Source: CAHJXF01 sp964657795
GTDB taxonomy: Bacteria; Pseudomonadota; Gammaproteobacteria; Burkholderiales; Burkholderiaceae_D
NCBI GenBank assembly: GCA_964657795.1
Contig: CAZZWS010000219.1
Span: 1-6,726 of the forward strand
Direction: 5' to 3'
Length of the DNA: 6,726 nucleotides
The translations under genes were made by a program, and so were the position numbers. The notes under the pieces are model-generated. The model was given only the letters and a program-made list of their open reading frames with translations, ran no database searches and had not been told where the DNA came from. Positions 1-5,617 of the stretch are shown here, in pieces (position 1 is the first letter of the stretch; each line of letters starts with the position of its first letter).

Positions 1-40
1 CGTGATGCGGACGAGATTGCGCCGTCGATCTCGCATCACG
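1..40. repeat. Long inverted repeat at left window edge
   Basis: Positions 1-9 (CGTGATGCG) are perfectly complementary to 32-40 (CGCATCACG). A second nested pair, CGAGAT at 12-17 and ATCTCG at 28-33, encloses a 10-base loop but overlaps the outer arm at 32-33, so the two stems are partly alternative. There is no T-run afterwards. It may be the end of a terminator for a gene left of the window, or part of a palindromic repeat. The left side is cut by the window edge, so the full extent is unknown. Confidence 0.5.
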
Positions 41-108
41 CCCACTTCTGATTTCGTCACCGCGGCGAAAGCCGAGGCCCAAGTCCGCGCCATCGCACGA
101 AAGAGCAA

Positions 109-136
109 TCGGGGCCCGGCCTTCGCCGGGATGACG
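109..136. repeat. REP-like intergenic palindrome
   Basis: The core is CCCGGC (115-120), loop CTTC, GCCGGG (125-130), followed by ATGACG. On the other strand this reads CGTCATCCCGGCGAAGGC..., the familiar form of a short palindromic repeat scattered between genes in many high-GC proteobacteria. When translated by accident it gives the recurring peptides 'GPAFAGMT' and 'SSRRRPGP', and both occur here in spurious reading frames. Only one copy is visible in the window, so the repeat status rests on recognising the motif. Confidence 0.6.
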
Positions 137-160
137 AAGCTTCATGCCGGACCGATGCGC

Positions 161-166
161 GATAAT
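161..166 (+). promoter_or_regulatory. Possible -10 box upstream of the DUF6899-like gene
   Basis: GATAAT matches the sigma-70 -10 consensus at five of six positions and sits in a GC-rich flank, 23 bases before the ATG at 190. No good -35 hexamer is visible at the expected spacing. Weak evidence. Confidence 0.3.
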
Positions 167-189
167 CGCGCCCCATCCCGAGGACAGCC

Positions 190-456
190 ATGCCGTACAT
201 CCTTCCAGACGACCGCTTGAAGCTCAAGCCGGCCACCGACGCCATCGCCGCCGTGATCGACGAGACCACCACCGCCGGCGACCTCAACTACATGATCTCG
301 CTGATGGCCAGGGCCTACATCGACGTCAAGGGCCTGCGCTACGAGCATCTCAACGCCGTGGTCGGCGCGCTCGATTCGTGCAAGGCCGAGTTCCAGCGAC
401 GCGTCGTCGCGCCGTACGAGGACAAGAAGATCGGCGAGAACGGCGACGTGTATTGA
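190..456 (+). CDS. Small conserved protein, DUF6899-like
   Basis: This encodes an 88-residue soluble protein with no signal peptide or membrane segment. The sequence resembles the small uncharacterised family I know as DUF6899. The family-like parts are the middle 'GDLNYMISLMARAYI' segment and the C-terminal 'RRVVAPYEDKKIGENGDVY' block, which is the most conserved stretch I recall. The biochemical role is unknown and none is inferred. The ATG at 190 is preceded by GAGG at 180-183 with 6 bases between, a good ribosome-binding site. The stop lies 22 bases before the start of the dioxygenase gene, so the two are probably co-transcribed, but the pairing gives no clear functional hint. The family name is from memory; the gene itself is well supported by its start signal and high-GC codon use. 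Confidence 0.75.
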   Translation: MPYILPDDRLKLKPATDAIAAVIDETTTAGDLNYMISLMARAYIDVKGLRYEHLNAVVGALDSCKAEFQRRVVAPYEDKKIGENGDVY

Positions 457-465
457 CGTCGTGAC

Positions 466-470
466 GAAGG
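466..470 (+). promoter_or_regulatory. Ribosome-binding site deciding the dioxygenase start
   Basis: GAAGG lies 8 bases upstream of the ATG at 479. The alternative in-frame GTG at 461 would place this Shine-Dalgarno inside the coding region, has no site of its own, and adds six residues that the family lacks. The ATG at 479 is therefore preferred. Confidence 0.65.
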
Positions 471-478
471 CTTCCCGC

Positions 479-1267
479 ATGCCGGCGCTGTACATCCCGC
501 ACGGCGCCGGGCCCTGCTTCTTCATGGACTGGAGTCCGCCCGAGACCTGGCAGCGGATGGGCGACTGGCTGCGCGGGTCGCTGGCGTCGTTGCCGACGCG
601 ACCGACCGCCATCGTCGTGGTCTCGGCGCATTGGGAGGAGCCGCGCTTCACGGTCCAGACCGCGGAGCGGCCGGGCCTGCTGTTCGACTACAGCGGCTTC
701 CCTCCGCATACCTACGAGCTGACATACCCGGCGCCGGGCAGTCCCGCGCTCGCGGCGCGCATCCGTGGCTTGTTGACCGCGGCGGGACTCGCCGAAGGCG
801 GCGACGACCACCGCGACTTCGACCACGGCGTCTTCATCCCGTTGATGCTGATGGCGCCCGAGGCCGACGTCCCGGTGATCCAGCTGTCGTTGAAGAGCGG
901 CCTCGATCCCGACGAGCATGTCGCCGCCGGCCGCGCGCTCGCGCCGTTGCGCGACGACGGCGTGTTGCTCGTCGGCAGCGGCATGAGCTATCACAACATG
1001 CGGGGCTATGGCCGCCGCGAATCGGGGGCGGTCTCGGACCGCTTCGACGACTGGCTGACCGAGGCCGTCGGCATCGCCGACCCCGCGGCACGCAGCGCAC
1101 GCCTCGCCGGCTGGGCCACGCATCCCGACGGCCGCGCCGCGCATCCGCGCGAGGAACACCTGCTGCCGTTGATGGTGATCGCCGGCAGCGGCGGGGCAAC
1201 GGCGGGACGCCGCGTGTTCCGTGACCGCGTGATGGAGACGACCGTCTCCGCGTTCCGGTTCGAATAG
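479..1267 (+). CDS. Extradiol ring-cleavage dioxygenase, DODA/YgiD family (LigB superfamily)
   Basis: The 262-residue product belongs to the class III extradiol dioxygenases related to plant DOPA 4,5-dioxygenase and E. coli YgiD. These metal-dependent enzymes open catechol-type rings with O2. Family landmarks are all present: 'PHGAGP' with His8 near the N-terminus, 'VVSAHWEE' with His51, 'DFDHGVFIPL' with His116, 'GSGMSYHN' with His172, and 'HPREEHLLPL' with His227. His8, His51 and His227 correspond to the usual metal ligands, and His172 to the conserved active-site histidine. The length is normal for the family (about 260). The protein is cytoplasmic, with no signal peptide. It starts 22 bases after the DUF6899-like gene. 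The natural substrate cannot be read from the sequence, and many bacterial members have no assigned substrate, so a generic name is given. Confidence 0.93.
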   Translation: MPALYIPHGAGPCFFMDWSPPETWQRMGDWLRGSLASLPTRPTAIVVVSAHWEEPRFTVQTAERPGLLFDYSGFPPHTYELTYPAPGSPALAARIRGLLTAAGLAEGGDDHRDFDHGVFIPLMLMAPEADVPVIQLSLKSGLDPDEHVAAGRALAPLRDDGVLLVGSGMSYHNMRGYGRRESGAVSDRFDDWLTEAVGIADPAARSARLAGWATHPDGRAAHPREEHLLPLMVIAGSGGATAGRRVFRDRVMETTVSAFRFE

Positions 1268-1283
1268 CGGCGACTCCGCGCGC

Positions 1284-1289
1284 TATGCT
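1284..1289 (+). promoter_or_regulatory. Possible -10 box upstream of the exported Pro-tailed protein
   Basis: TATGCT, in the context CGCGC-TATGCT-TCGCG, is a weak sigma-70-like -10 hexamer in the 90-base gap after the dioxygenase gene, 68 bases before the ATG at 1358. No convincing -35 element is seen. Confidence 0.22.
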
Positions 1290-1357
1290 TCGCGCACCAC
1301 CGCGCATCCGGTCGACGCGCCTTCCGCAGTTCTCCATTCATCCATGCCGACGTGCCC

Positions 1358-1945
1358 ATGACTCTCGCTGCCGCTTCACGCCTGTCCCTGCTGGTCGCCG
1401 CCGTCGGTCTCTCCTGCGCGAGCACCGAGAGTCGCGCGCTCGATCTCGCTCCCGCGATGGAGCGCGTGCGCACGACCACTGAGGCTGTCGTCCTGCTCGT
1501 GCCGCCGATGAGCATCTATCGCAACGGCCTGACCGAGGCGTCGCTGCATCAGGAGGGGTGTCGTCACGAGACGTCGGACCCGCAGGCGGTGGGCGCCCTC
1601 GTCGCGTTGCTCGAGTCGTCGAACATCGCCGTCAACCCGGTGTTCCAGCAGCCCGACGTCCGCGAAGGCGTCTACCTCGCGCTCGCCGACGGATCGCGGC
1701 TCGCGTTCTTCTTCGCGGACAACAACGGCGGACGCCTGCCGGTGCTCGGGATCGTCGAGACCTCGAATGCGGGCCAGGTGCAGTCGAGTGCGATCACGGC
1801 GGCCTCGACGCTGTCGACCGACCTGCGCCAGTGGTCGGCGACCTACGGCGGCAGTGGCGACGGCGCGGCCTGCAATCGACGCCCACCGCCGACCGACGGC
1901 CCGGCGCCGGTGCCGTCACCGACGACGGTGACGCCACAGCGCTGA
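1358..1945 (+). CDS. Hypothetical exported protein with Pro-rich C-terminus
   Basis: I do not recognise this 195-residue protein. Residues 1-27 look like a signal peptide: one Arg at position 8, a hydrophobic core 'LSLLVAAVGL', and a plausible signal peptidase I site after 'SRA' at 25-27. Cys20 follows 'GLS', a poor lipobox, so lipoprotein status is unlikely. The mature region holds an alpha/beta-looking segment with 'GVYLALADGSRLAFFFADN' and 'LPVLGIVET'. Two cysteines (Cys68 in 'QEGCRH', Cys172 in 'GAACNRR') could form a periplasmic disulfide. The last 20 or so residues are Pro/Thr-rich. The start could also be the GTG at 1352; the ATG at 1358 is chosen as standard, although neither has a clear Shine-Dalgarno. 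It ends 11 bases from the convergent hldD stop. No neighbour suggests a function. Confidence 0.7.
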   Translation: MTLAAASRLSLLVAAVGLSCASTESRALDLAPAMERVRTTTEAVVLLVPPMSIYRNGLTEASLHQEGCRHETSDPQAVGALVALLESSNIAVNPVFQQPDVREGVYLALADGSRLAFFFADNNGGRLPVLGIVETSNAGQVQSSAITAASTLSTDLRQWSATYGGSGDGAACNRRPPPTDGPAPVPSPTTVTPQR

Positions 1946-1954
1946 GTCGCAGTG
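1935..1954. terminator. Weak hairpin between convergent genes
   Basis: CACaGCG (1935-1941) pairs with CGCaGTG (1948-1954) around a 6-base loop, with one A-A mismatch. It spans the stop codon of the + strand gene and almost reaches the hldD stop at 1957. There is no T-run on either side, so it is only a possible bidirectional transcription end. Confidence 0.25.
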
Positions 1955-1956
1955 AC

Positions 1957-2946
1957 CTACGCGCGGCTGGTCAGCCAGTCCACGTAGCGCGACACGCCTT
2001 CCTCGACCGTGAGAAACGGCGCGTCGTAACCGGCGGCGCGCAGACGGCCGATGTCGGCCTGCGTGAAGCTCTGGTACTTCCCCTTCAACGCCTCGGGGAA
2101 CGCGACGTACTCGATCAGTCCTTCGTCGACCAGTCCGGCCAGCGCGAGCGCGGGCTGTCCCGCATGCCGACGATGCGCATTGACGACGGCCATCGCGACG
2201 TCGTTGAAGGTCTGCGCCCGGCCGGTGCCGAGGTTGTAGAGGCCCGACGTGCCGTGATCGAGGAAATGCAGATTGACCGCGACCACGTCCTCGACCGACA
2301 CGAAATCGCGCTGCTGCATGCCGTCGCCGTAGCCGTCCCAGCCCTCGAACAGCTTGACGCGCCCGTCGCTGCCGAACTGGTGAACATTGTGAAATGCCAC
2401 GGAGGCCATTCGTCCCTTGTGGGACTCGCGCGGGCCGTAGACGTTGAAGTAGCGGAAGCCCGCGATCTGCTGCTTCGCGTCGGGCAGCCGGCGTCGGACG
2501 ATCTGGTCGAACAGGAACTTGGAATAGCCGTAGACGTTGAGCGGTCGCTCCGCGCCCCGCTCCTCGACGAAACGCGGACCGGCGCCGTAGGTCGCAGCCG
2601 ACGACGCGTAGAGCAGCGGGATGCGCTGGCCGCCGCACGCGTCGAGCAGCGCGAGCGAGTAGCGGTAGTTGTTGTCCATCATGTAGCGCCCGTCGGTCTC
2701 CATCGTGTCCGAGCACGCGCCCTGGTGCAGCACCGCGTCGACCTTGCCGAAGGCCTTGGCTTCGAAGCGCGCGAGGAAGTCCGCGCGATCGAGGTAGTCG
2801 GCGATCTCGCAGTCGACGAGGTTGTGGAACTTGTCCGCCTGCGTCAGATCGTCGACCGCGACGATGTCGGTCTCGCCGCGATCGTTGAGAGCCTTGACGA
2901 GGTTGCTGCCGATGAATCCGGCGGCGCCGGTGACGATGATGGACAT
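1957..2946 (-). CDS. hldD: ADP-L-glycero-D-manno-heptose 6-epimerase HldD
   Basis: This 329-residue protein catalyses the last step of heptose precursor synthesis, epimerising ADP-D-glycero-D-manno-heptose at C6 to the L,D form used for the lipopolysaccharide inner core. It is an extended short-chain dehydrogenase/reductase. The Rossmann motif 'GAAGFIG' is at residues 7-13. The 'YASSAATYG' strand is at 113-121. The catalytic pair Tyr139-X3-Lys143 sits in 'VYGYSK'. Lys177 in 'PRESHKGRM' matches the second catalytic lysine reported for E. coli HldD (Lys178). 'HQGACSDTMETDG' and 'NLGTGRAQTFND' are typical of the family. The length matches the family (about 310-335). The ATG at 2946 gives the canonical 'MSIIVTGAAGFIGSN' N-terminus; the frame is open further upstream but that part lies opposite the LysR gene. 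There is no strong Shine-Dalgarno. It lies 65 bases downstream of the co-directional LysR gene and is not beside hldE or waa genes here. Confidence 0.97.
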   Translation of the reverse strand: MSIIVTGAAGFIGSNLVKALNDRGETDIVAVDDLTQADKFHNLVDCEIADYLDRADFLARFEAKAFGKVDAVLHQGACSDTMETDGRYMMDNNYRYSLALLDACGGQRIPLLYASSAATYGAGPRFVEERGAERPLNVYGYSKFLFDQIVRRRLPDAKQQIAGFRYFNVYGPRESHKGRMASVAFHNVHQFGSDGRVKLFEGWDGYGDGMQQRDFVSVEDVVAVNLHFLDHGTSGLYNLGTGRAQTFNDVAMAVVNAHRRHAGQPALALAGLVDEGLIEYVAFPEALKGKYQSFTQADIGRLRAAGYDAPFLTVEEGVSRYVDWLTSRA

Positions 2947-2982
2947 GGGGGAACGACGAGCGGCGCAGGAGATGGGGGCGAC

Positions 2983-2988
2983 ATCATA
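2983..2988 (-). promoter_or_regulatory. Possible -10 box of hldD
   Basis: On the minus strand these bases read TATGAT, five of six matches to TATAAT, 36 bases upstream of the hldD ATG. It falls in the 65-base gap after the LysR gene, which would let hldD be transcribed independently. No good -35 hexamer is visible at 16-18 bases. Confidence 0.3.
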
Positions 2989-3011
2989 TCGCCGGCCGTG
3001 GCCGCCCGGCT

Positions 3012-3920
3012 TCATGCCCCCGCGAGGCGCTCGACGGCCGACACCTCCCGGATCGCGGCCAGGACCTTCGTCGTCGCCCGATCGAGTTGCGCCGTCGGGC
3101 GATGCGCGATGCCGAGGCGTCGCACCAGTCGCGGCCGCAGCGGCCGTAGCTGCAGCGAGGTCGGCATCTCCTGGTCCGCCGGACTCTCGAGCGGCAGCAC
3201 CGCAGCGCCGTAGCCTGCCGCGACGAGGCTCTTCATCGCCTCGGAATAGTTGAGCTCGATCCTCGCGCGCGGACGCTCGCCGGCCTGCGCGAACCACTCG
3301 CCGACGAGGCGATGCATCAACGTGCTGGAGTCGTTCGCGATCAGGGGTCGCGACGCCAGCCATTGCGGCGTCACGCGCGCCGGCGGCGACCAGGTCGGCG
3401 GCAGGAACGCCATCATCGGATCGCTGCGCCACGGCGTCACCACCAGTCCGGCGCGCGGCATCTGCGGCAGTGCGACGATGCCCAGTTCGAGCGTGCCCGC
3501 CTCGAGCCGGCTCATCGTGTCGGCCGACGCGAGGATGCTGAGTTCGACCTCCAGGTCCGGCTCGCGTCGTGACAGGGACTGCAGCACCCGCGGCAGCAGG
3601 TGCACGACGATGCCGGTCGACGTGCCGAGCCGGACCTTGCCGGCCCGGCCTTCGGCGATGCGGCGCACCTGCTCGAGCAGGTCGTCGGTGTCCTTCAGCA
3701 GACGGCGGCCGTGCACGATCAGCGCGGCGCCCGCGGCCGTCGGCCGGACCTGGCGGACGGTGCGCTCCAGCAAACGCATGCCGAGGCGGCTTTCGAGCTC
3801 GCTGACGTGGAGACTCACGGCGGGCGGCGACAGATGCAGCGCCCGGGCAGCGGCCGCGAACGTGCCGAGATCGCCGATCGCCACGAGCGTCTGCACCTGG
3901 TCGAGGTTGAGATTACGCAT
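3012..3920 (-). CDS. LysR-family transcriptional regulator
   Basis: The 302-residue product has the standard LysR length and plan. Residues 1-62 form the winged helix-turn-helix: 'LDQVQTLVAIGDLGTFAAAA' leads into the recognition region 'LSPPAVSLHVSELESRLG' (30-47) and 'RLLERTVRQVRPTAAG' (49-64). A linker helix follows. The effector-binding domain begins near residue 95 with 'GKVRLGTSTGIVVHLLPRVL' and continues to the C-terminus. The ATG at 3920 is preceded on the minus strand by AGGA with 7-8 bases spacing, a good ribosome-binding site. It is divergent from the DUF1127/NTF2/DUF4142 cluster and co-directional with hldD. A palindrome with a T-N11-A core covers its start codon and ribosome-binding site, consistent with autoregulation. 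The effector and targets are unknown; control of the divergent cluster is inferred from position only. Confidence 0.95.
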   Translation of the reverse strand: MRNLNLDQVQTLVAIGDLGTFAAAARALHLSPPAVSLHVSELESRLGMRLLERTVRQVRPTAAGAALIVHGRRLLKDTDDLLEQVRRIAEGRAGKVRLGTSTGIVVHLLPRVLQSLSRREPDLEVELSILASADTMSRLEAGTLELGIVALPQMPRAGLVVTPWRSDPMMAFLPPTWSPPARVTPQWLASRPLIANDSSTLMHRLVGEWFAQAGERPRARIELNYSEAMKSLVAAGYGAAVLPLESPADQEMPTSLQLRPLRPRLVRRLGIAHRPTAQLDRATTKVLAAIREVSAVERLAGA

Positions 3921-3935
3921 TCAGTTTTCCTGAAT
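3919..3935. promoter_or_regulatory. Perfect palindrome with LysR-type T-N11-A core at the LysR start
   Basis: ATTCAG (3919-3924) and CTGAAT (3930-3935) are perfect reverse complements around TTTTC. T3921 and A3933 are separated by 11 bases, the T-N11-A spacing typical of LysR-type regulator boxes. The site overlaps the LysR start codon (3918-3920) and its ribosome-binding site, so binding here could repress the regulator's own gene. It lies at the LysR edge of the divergent intergenic region, about 73 bases upstream of the DUF1127-like start. Confidence 0.5.
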
Positions 3936-4008
3936 CGTGAGGTCAGAACATGCAACTTTACCTTCGACGGCACACGCCGGAGCATGAGCGGACTTCCTGG
4001 AACCGATC

Positions 4009-4193
4009 ATGGCCTCGACCTCCGCTCTGCCCGCTACGCATCGCTCCCGTCGTCAACGTCGGCAACGTCTGCTCCGGCGCCTCGTCGCCTGGCTCGACGG
4101 GCTGACGTCGACGGGATGAACGAACGGGAACGCCGCGATATCGGCTGGCCCGCAGACGATCGGCGGCCCGTATCCCGTCGCATCGACTTCTGA
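4009..4193 (+). pseudogene. DUF1127 (YjiS-like) small protein gene, apparently frameshifted
   Basis: Two short reading frames together make a DUF1127-like protein. The first runs 4009-4119 (36 residues), has GGAA 6 bases upstream of its ATG, and encodes a basic amphipathic helix containing 'RRQRRQRLLRRLVAWLDGL'. The second runs 4116-4193 (25 residues) and gives 'MNERERRDIGW', matching the family's '(S/D)-(E/D)-R-x-L-R-D-I-G-L' core. They overlap by ATGA at 4116-4119. One extra G in the GGG run at 4113-4115 would join them into a 61-residue protein, a normal DUF1127 length. Such proteins are small and basic; some have been linked to RNA or phosphate/carbon metabolism, but the function here is unknown. 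It could be a real mutation, a sequencing error, or two coupled reading frames. No slippery heptamer is visible. A continuous alternative frame from ATG 3984 lacks the helix. The second stop is 7 bases before the next start. Confidence 0.5.
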
Positions 4194-4200
4194 GCACGGC

Positions 4201-4905
4201 ATGCGATCGCGGATGTCGGGCGACGACAGCGCATCGAGACTTCGAGTCGACATGTCCATCGCAATTCAGCATCCCGGTCGCGTGACCGGCATGACCGCCC
4301 TGACCGCCATGACCGGACTGCGCGAAGCGCTGGCTCCGGACGCTCCGACCCCTTCGCAAAGCCCGACCGATCTCCGCCGGAGCGTGCATTCGCCGTCGCC
4401 GGCCGGGGTCGTGCAGGCGCAGCTCACCGCGTACGACGCGGGGGACGTCGACCGCCTGCTGCAGACCCACGCCGTCGATGCACGACAGTTCGTTCTTCAT
4501 GGCGGGCAGCCGGCCCAAGGTCGCGAAGCGATACGGGCGCGGCTCGAACGACGATTCATGGAGCCCGACCTTCCTGCGCGAGTGCTCGCGCGAATCGCCG
4601 CCGGCAGCGTCGTGGTCGATCTGGAACTCGCCACGCGCAATTTTCCGGAAGGTCTCGGGACGGTGGAGATGCTGTGCGTCTACGAGGTCGTGGACGGCGC
4701 GATCCGGAACGCATCGTTCGCCGCCGGCGCGGGAGTCCTCGCCCCAGGCACCACGCTCGCAGAGCGGGCCGGATCTCTCGATGACGCGCAGCACGGATCG
4801 GCGGCCGGGGGATCCAGACGCCGCTTCGAAACAGTGCGGCACCGATCGATCTCGAAACCTGGCGCGGCTATCCTGCACGTTCCCGAAACCACGGAGTCCC
4901 CATGA
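4201..4905 (+). CDS. NTF2/SnoaL-like domain protein with long terminal extensions
   Basis: The 234-residue frame contains an NTF2-like (SnoaL/ketosteroid isomerase-type) domain at about residues 70-180. It begins 'VVQAQLTAYDAGDVDRLL', runs through 'GREAIRARLERRFMEPDLPARVLARI' and 'RNFPEGLGTVEMLCVYEV', and ends 'GAIRNASF'. This closely follows a common family of small cone-shaped proteins usually 110-130 residues long, whose members include enzymes and ligand binders; the role here is unknown. About 69 residues precede the domain and about 54 follow it, and neither part resembles the family. The ATG at 4201 is 7 bases after the DUF1127-like stop but has only a weak GAG upstream; ATGs at 4252, 4291 and 4309 are alternatives. 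The C-terminus overlaps the DUF4142 start by four bases (ATGA). The tail may be real or may reflect a lost stop codon. Confidence 0.75.
   Translation: MRSRMSGDDSASRLRVDMSIAIQHPGRVTGMTALTAMTGLREALAPDAPTPSQSPTDLRRSVHSPSPAGVVQAQLTAYDAGDVDRLLQTHAVDARQFVLHGGQPAQGREAIRARLERRFMEPDLPARVLARIAAGSVVVDLELATRNFPEGLGTVEMLCVYEVVDGAIRNASFAAGAGVLAPGTTLAERAGSLDDAQHGSAAGGSRRRFETVRHRSISKPGAAILHVPETTESP
4282..4317 (+). repeat. Four tandem 9-base repeats in the NTF2 N-terminal extension
   Basis: Four consecutive 9-base units start at 4282, 4291, 4300 and 4309, each of the form NTGACCGSM. They are in frame and encode V-T-G, M-T-A, L-T-A, M-T-G. The units differ at one to three positions. Their variability and position before the conserved domain suggest a slippage-prone, lightly constrained region. 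Confidence 0.7.
4869..4874 (+). promoter_or_regulatory. Possible -10 box upstream of the DUF4142 gene
   Basis: TATCCT in the context GCGGC-TATCCT-GCACG lies 27 bases before the DUF4142 ATG, inside the NTF2 reading frame. It matches TATAAT at four of six positions and lacks a good -35 element. If used, it would make DUF4142 expression partly independent of the upstream gene. Confidence 0.22.
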
Positions 4906-5399
4906 ACCACAAGACCATCACCACCTTCGCGCTGCTCCTCGGCGGCGCCACGCTGTCACCCTGGGCCGCGGCCGCCGTCGCCAAGGTCGACAGCGACTTC
5001 GTCGCCAAGGTCTCGCAGGGCGGCAGCTTCGAAGTGCTGGCCAGCCAGATGGCGGCGAACCGCGCCGTATCCCCCGACGTCAAGGCCTTCGCGCAGAAAG
5101 ACGTGGACGACCACGTGAAGGTCAACGACGAACTCAAGGGGATCGCCGCCGCGCAGAGCCTGCCGCTGAAGCCGGACCTCGACGGCGCGCTGCAGAAGAA
5201 GCTCGATCGCCTCGGCAAGCTGAGCGGTCCTTCGTTCGACAAGGCCTACGTCAGCGAGATGAGGAGCATCCATCACAAGGACGAGGGCATCTTCGCGAAG
5301 GAAGCGAAGAACGCGGCGAACCCGGACTGGCAGGCGTTCGCGGCGAAAACCGACGAGATCGTCAAGGGCCACATCGTCGCGCTCGATGCGATGAAGTGA
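4902..5399 (+). CDS. Exported DUF4142 domain protein
   Basis: The 165-residue product has a signal peptide: a basic start 'MNHK', a hydrophobic stretch 'TFALLLGGATL', and an Ala-rich cleavage region at about residues 22-27. The mature part (about 30-162) is a DUF4142 domain, an all-helical fold in the ferritin-like superfamily. Characteristic blocks are 'DFVAKVSQGGSFEVLASQMA' (32-51), 'SPDVKAFAQKDVDDHVKVNDEL' (57-78, with His71), 'SFDKAYVSEMRSIHHKDEGIF' and 'PDWQAFAAKTDEIVKGHI'. It is predicted to be periplasmic. DUF4142 proteins are widespread in proteobacteria and often stress-associated, but no activity is assigned. GGAG at 4893-4896, 5 bases before the ATG, supports the start. Its first codon overlaps the stop of the NTF2 gene, and two hairpins follow the stop, so it probably ends the transcript. 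Confidence 0.93.
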   Translation: MNHKTITTFALLLGGATLSPWAAAAVAKVDSDFVAKVSQGGSFEVLASQMAANRAVSPDVKAFAQKDVDDHVKVNDELKGIAAAQSLPLKPDLDGALQKKLDRLGKLSGPSFDKAYVSEMRSIHHKDEGIFAKEAKNAANPDWQAFAAKTDEIVKGHIVALDAMK

Positions 5400-5404
5400 C
5401 CGCG

Positions 5405-5456
5405 CGGGACCGCGAACGGTCCCGGATTCCGCTGCCCCGGCACGGCCGGGGCTCTT
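5405..5456 (+). terminator. Tandem perfect hairpins after the DUF4142 gene
   Basis: The first hairpin is CGGGACCG (5405-5412), loop CGAA, CGGTCCCG (5417-5424): a perfect 8-bp stem six bases after the stop codon. The second is GCCCCGGC (5434-5441), loop ACG, GCCGGGGC (5445-5452): another perfect 8-bp stem, followed by TCTT. The second plus its short pyrimidine tract resembles an intrinsic terminator with a poor T-run, common in GC-rich genomes; the first may add strength or protect the 3' end. Confidence 0.55.
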
Positions 5457-5617
5457 CCGTGGACCGCACGTGGCGACCCGGCGCACGCGCAAGTCGCGCG
5501 TAAGGATTTCCGACGTGAAGGAGAGCAAACCGCACATCCAGCATCCCGTGCACCAGCCGATGACAACGGTAGACCCGCTTTTTCGAAGGCGACCCGTCCA
5601 CCCTCACCCCATCGACT

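Noticed and set aside
461..478. GTG 461 as the dioxygenase start
   Set aside because: It would bury the GAAGG ribosome-binding site in the coding region and add residues absent from the family.
1558..3213. 551-residue open frame on the + strand opposite hldD
   Set aside because: It is antisense to a clearly recognised hldD and to part of the LysR gene. Its composition (runs of R, A, V, D) is typical of a GC-rich shadow frame, with no domain visible.
2947..3432. N-terminal extension of the hldD frame upstream of 2946
   Set aside because: The frame is open but lies opposite-phase inside the LysR gene. HldD proteins start directly before the Rossmann motif, as ATG 2946 gives.
3984..4193. Continuous 69-residue frame ending in the DUF1127 core
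   Set aside because: It includes the conserved C-terminal core, but its N-terminal half lacks the basic amphipathic helix, and its ATG has a GGAG only one base away. The 4009 start fits the family better, though this remains a live alternative.
3958..4878. 306-residue minus-strand open frame upstream of LysR
   Set aside because: It covers the NTF2 domain in antisense and has no recognisable domain. The + strand frame has a clear family match.
5515..5583. Possible cyclic-di-GMP riboswitch upstream of the GH5 gene
   Set aside because: Fragments such as AGCAAACCG and a later T5 run are suggestive, but the conserved GGACGCAAAGC-type core and closing helices are absent.
5515..5617. Small gene starting at GTG 5515
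   Set aside because: The frame continues into an Arg-rich shadow of the GH5 gene and matches nothing recognisable. The GGAG here lies inside the putative coding region rather than before it.
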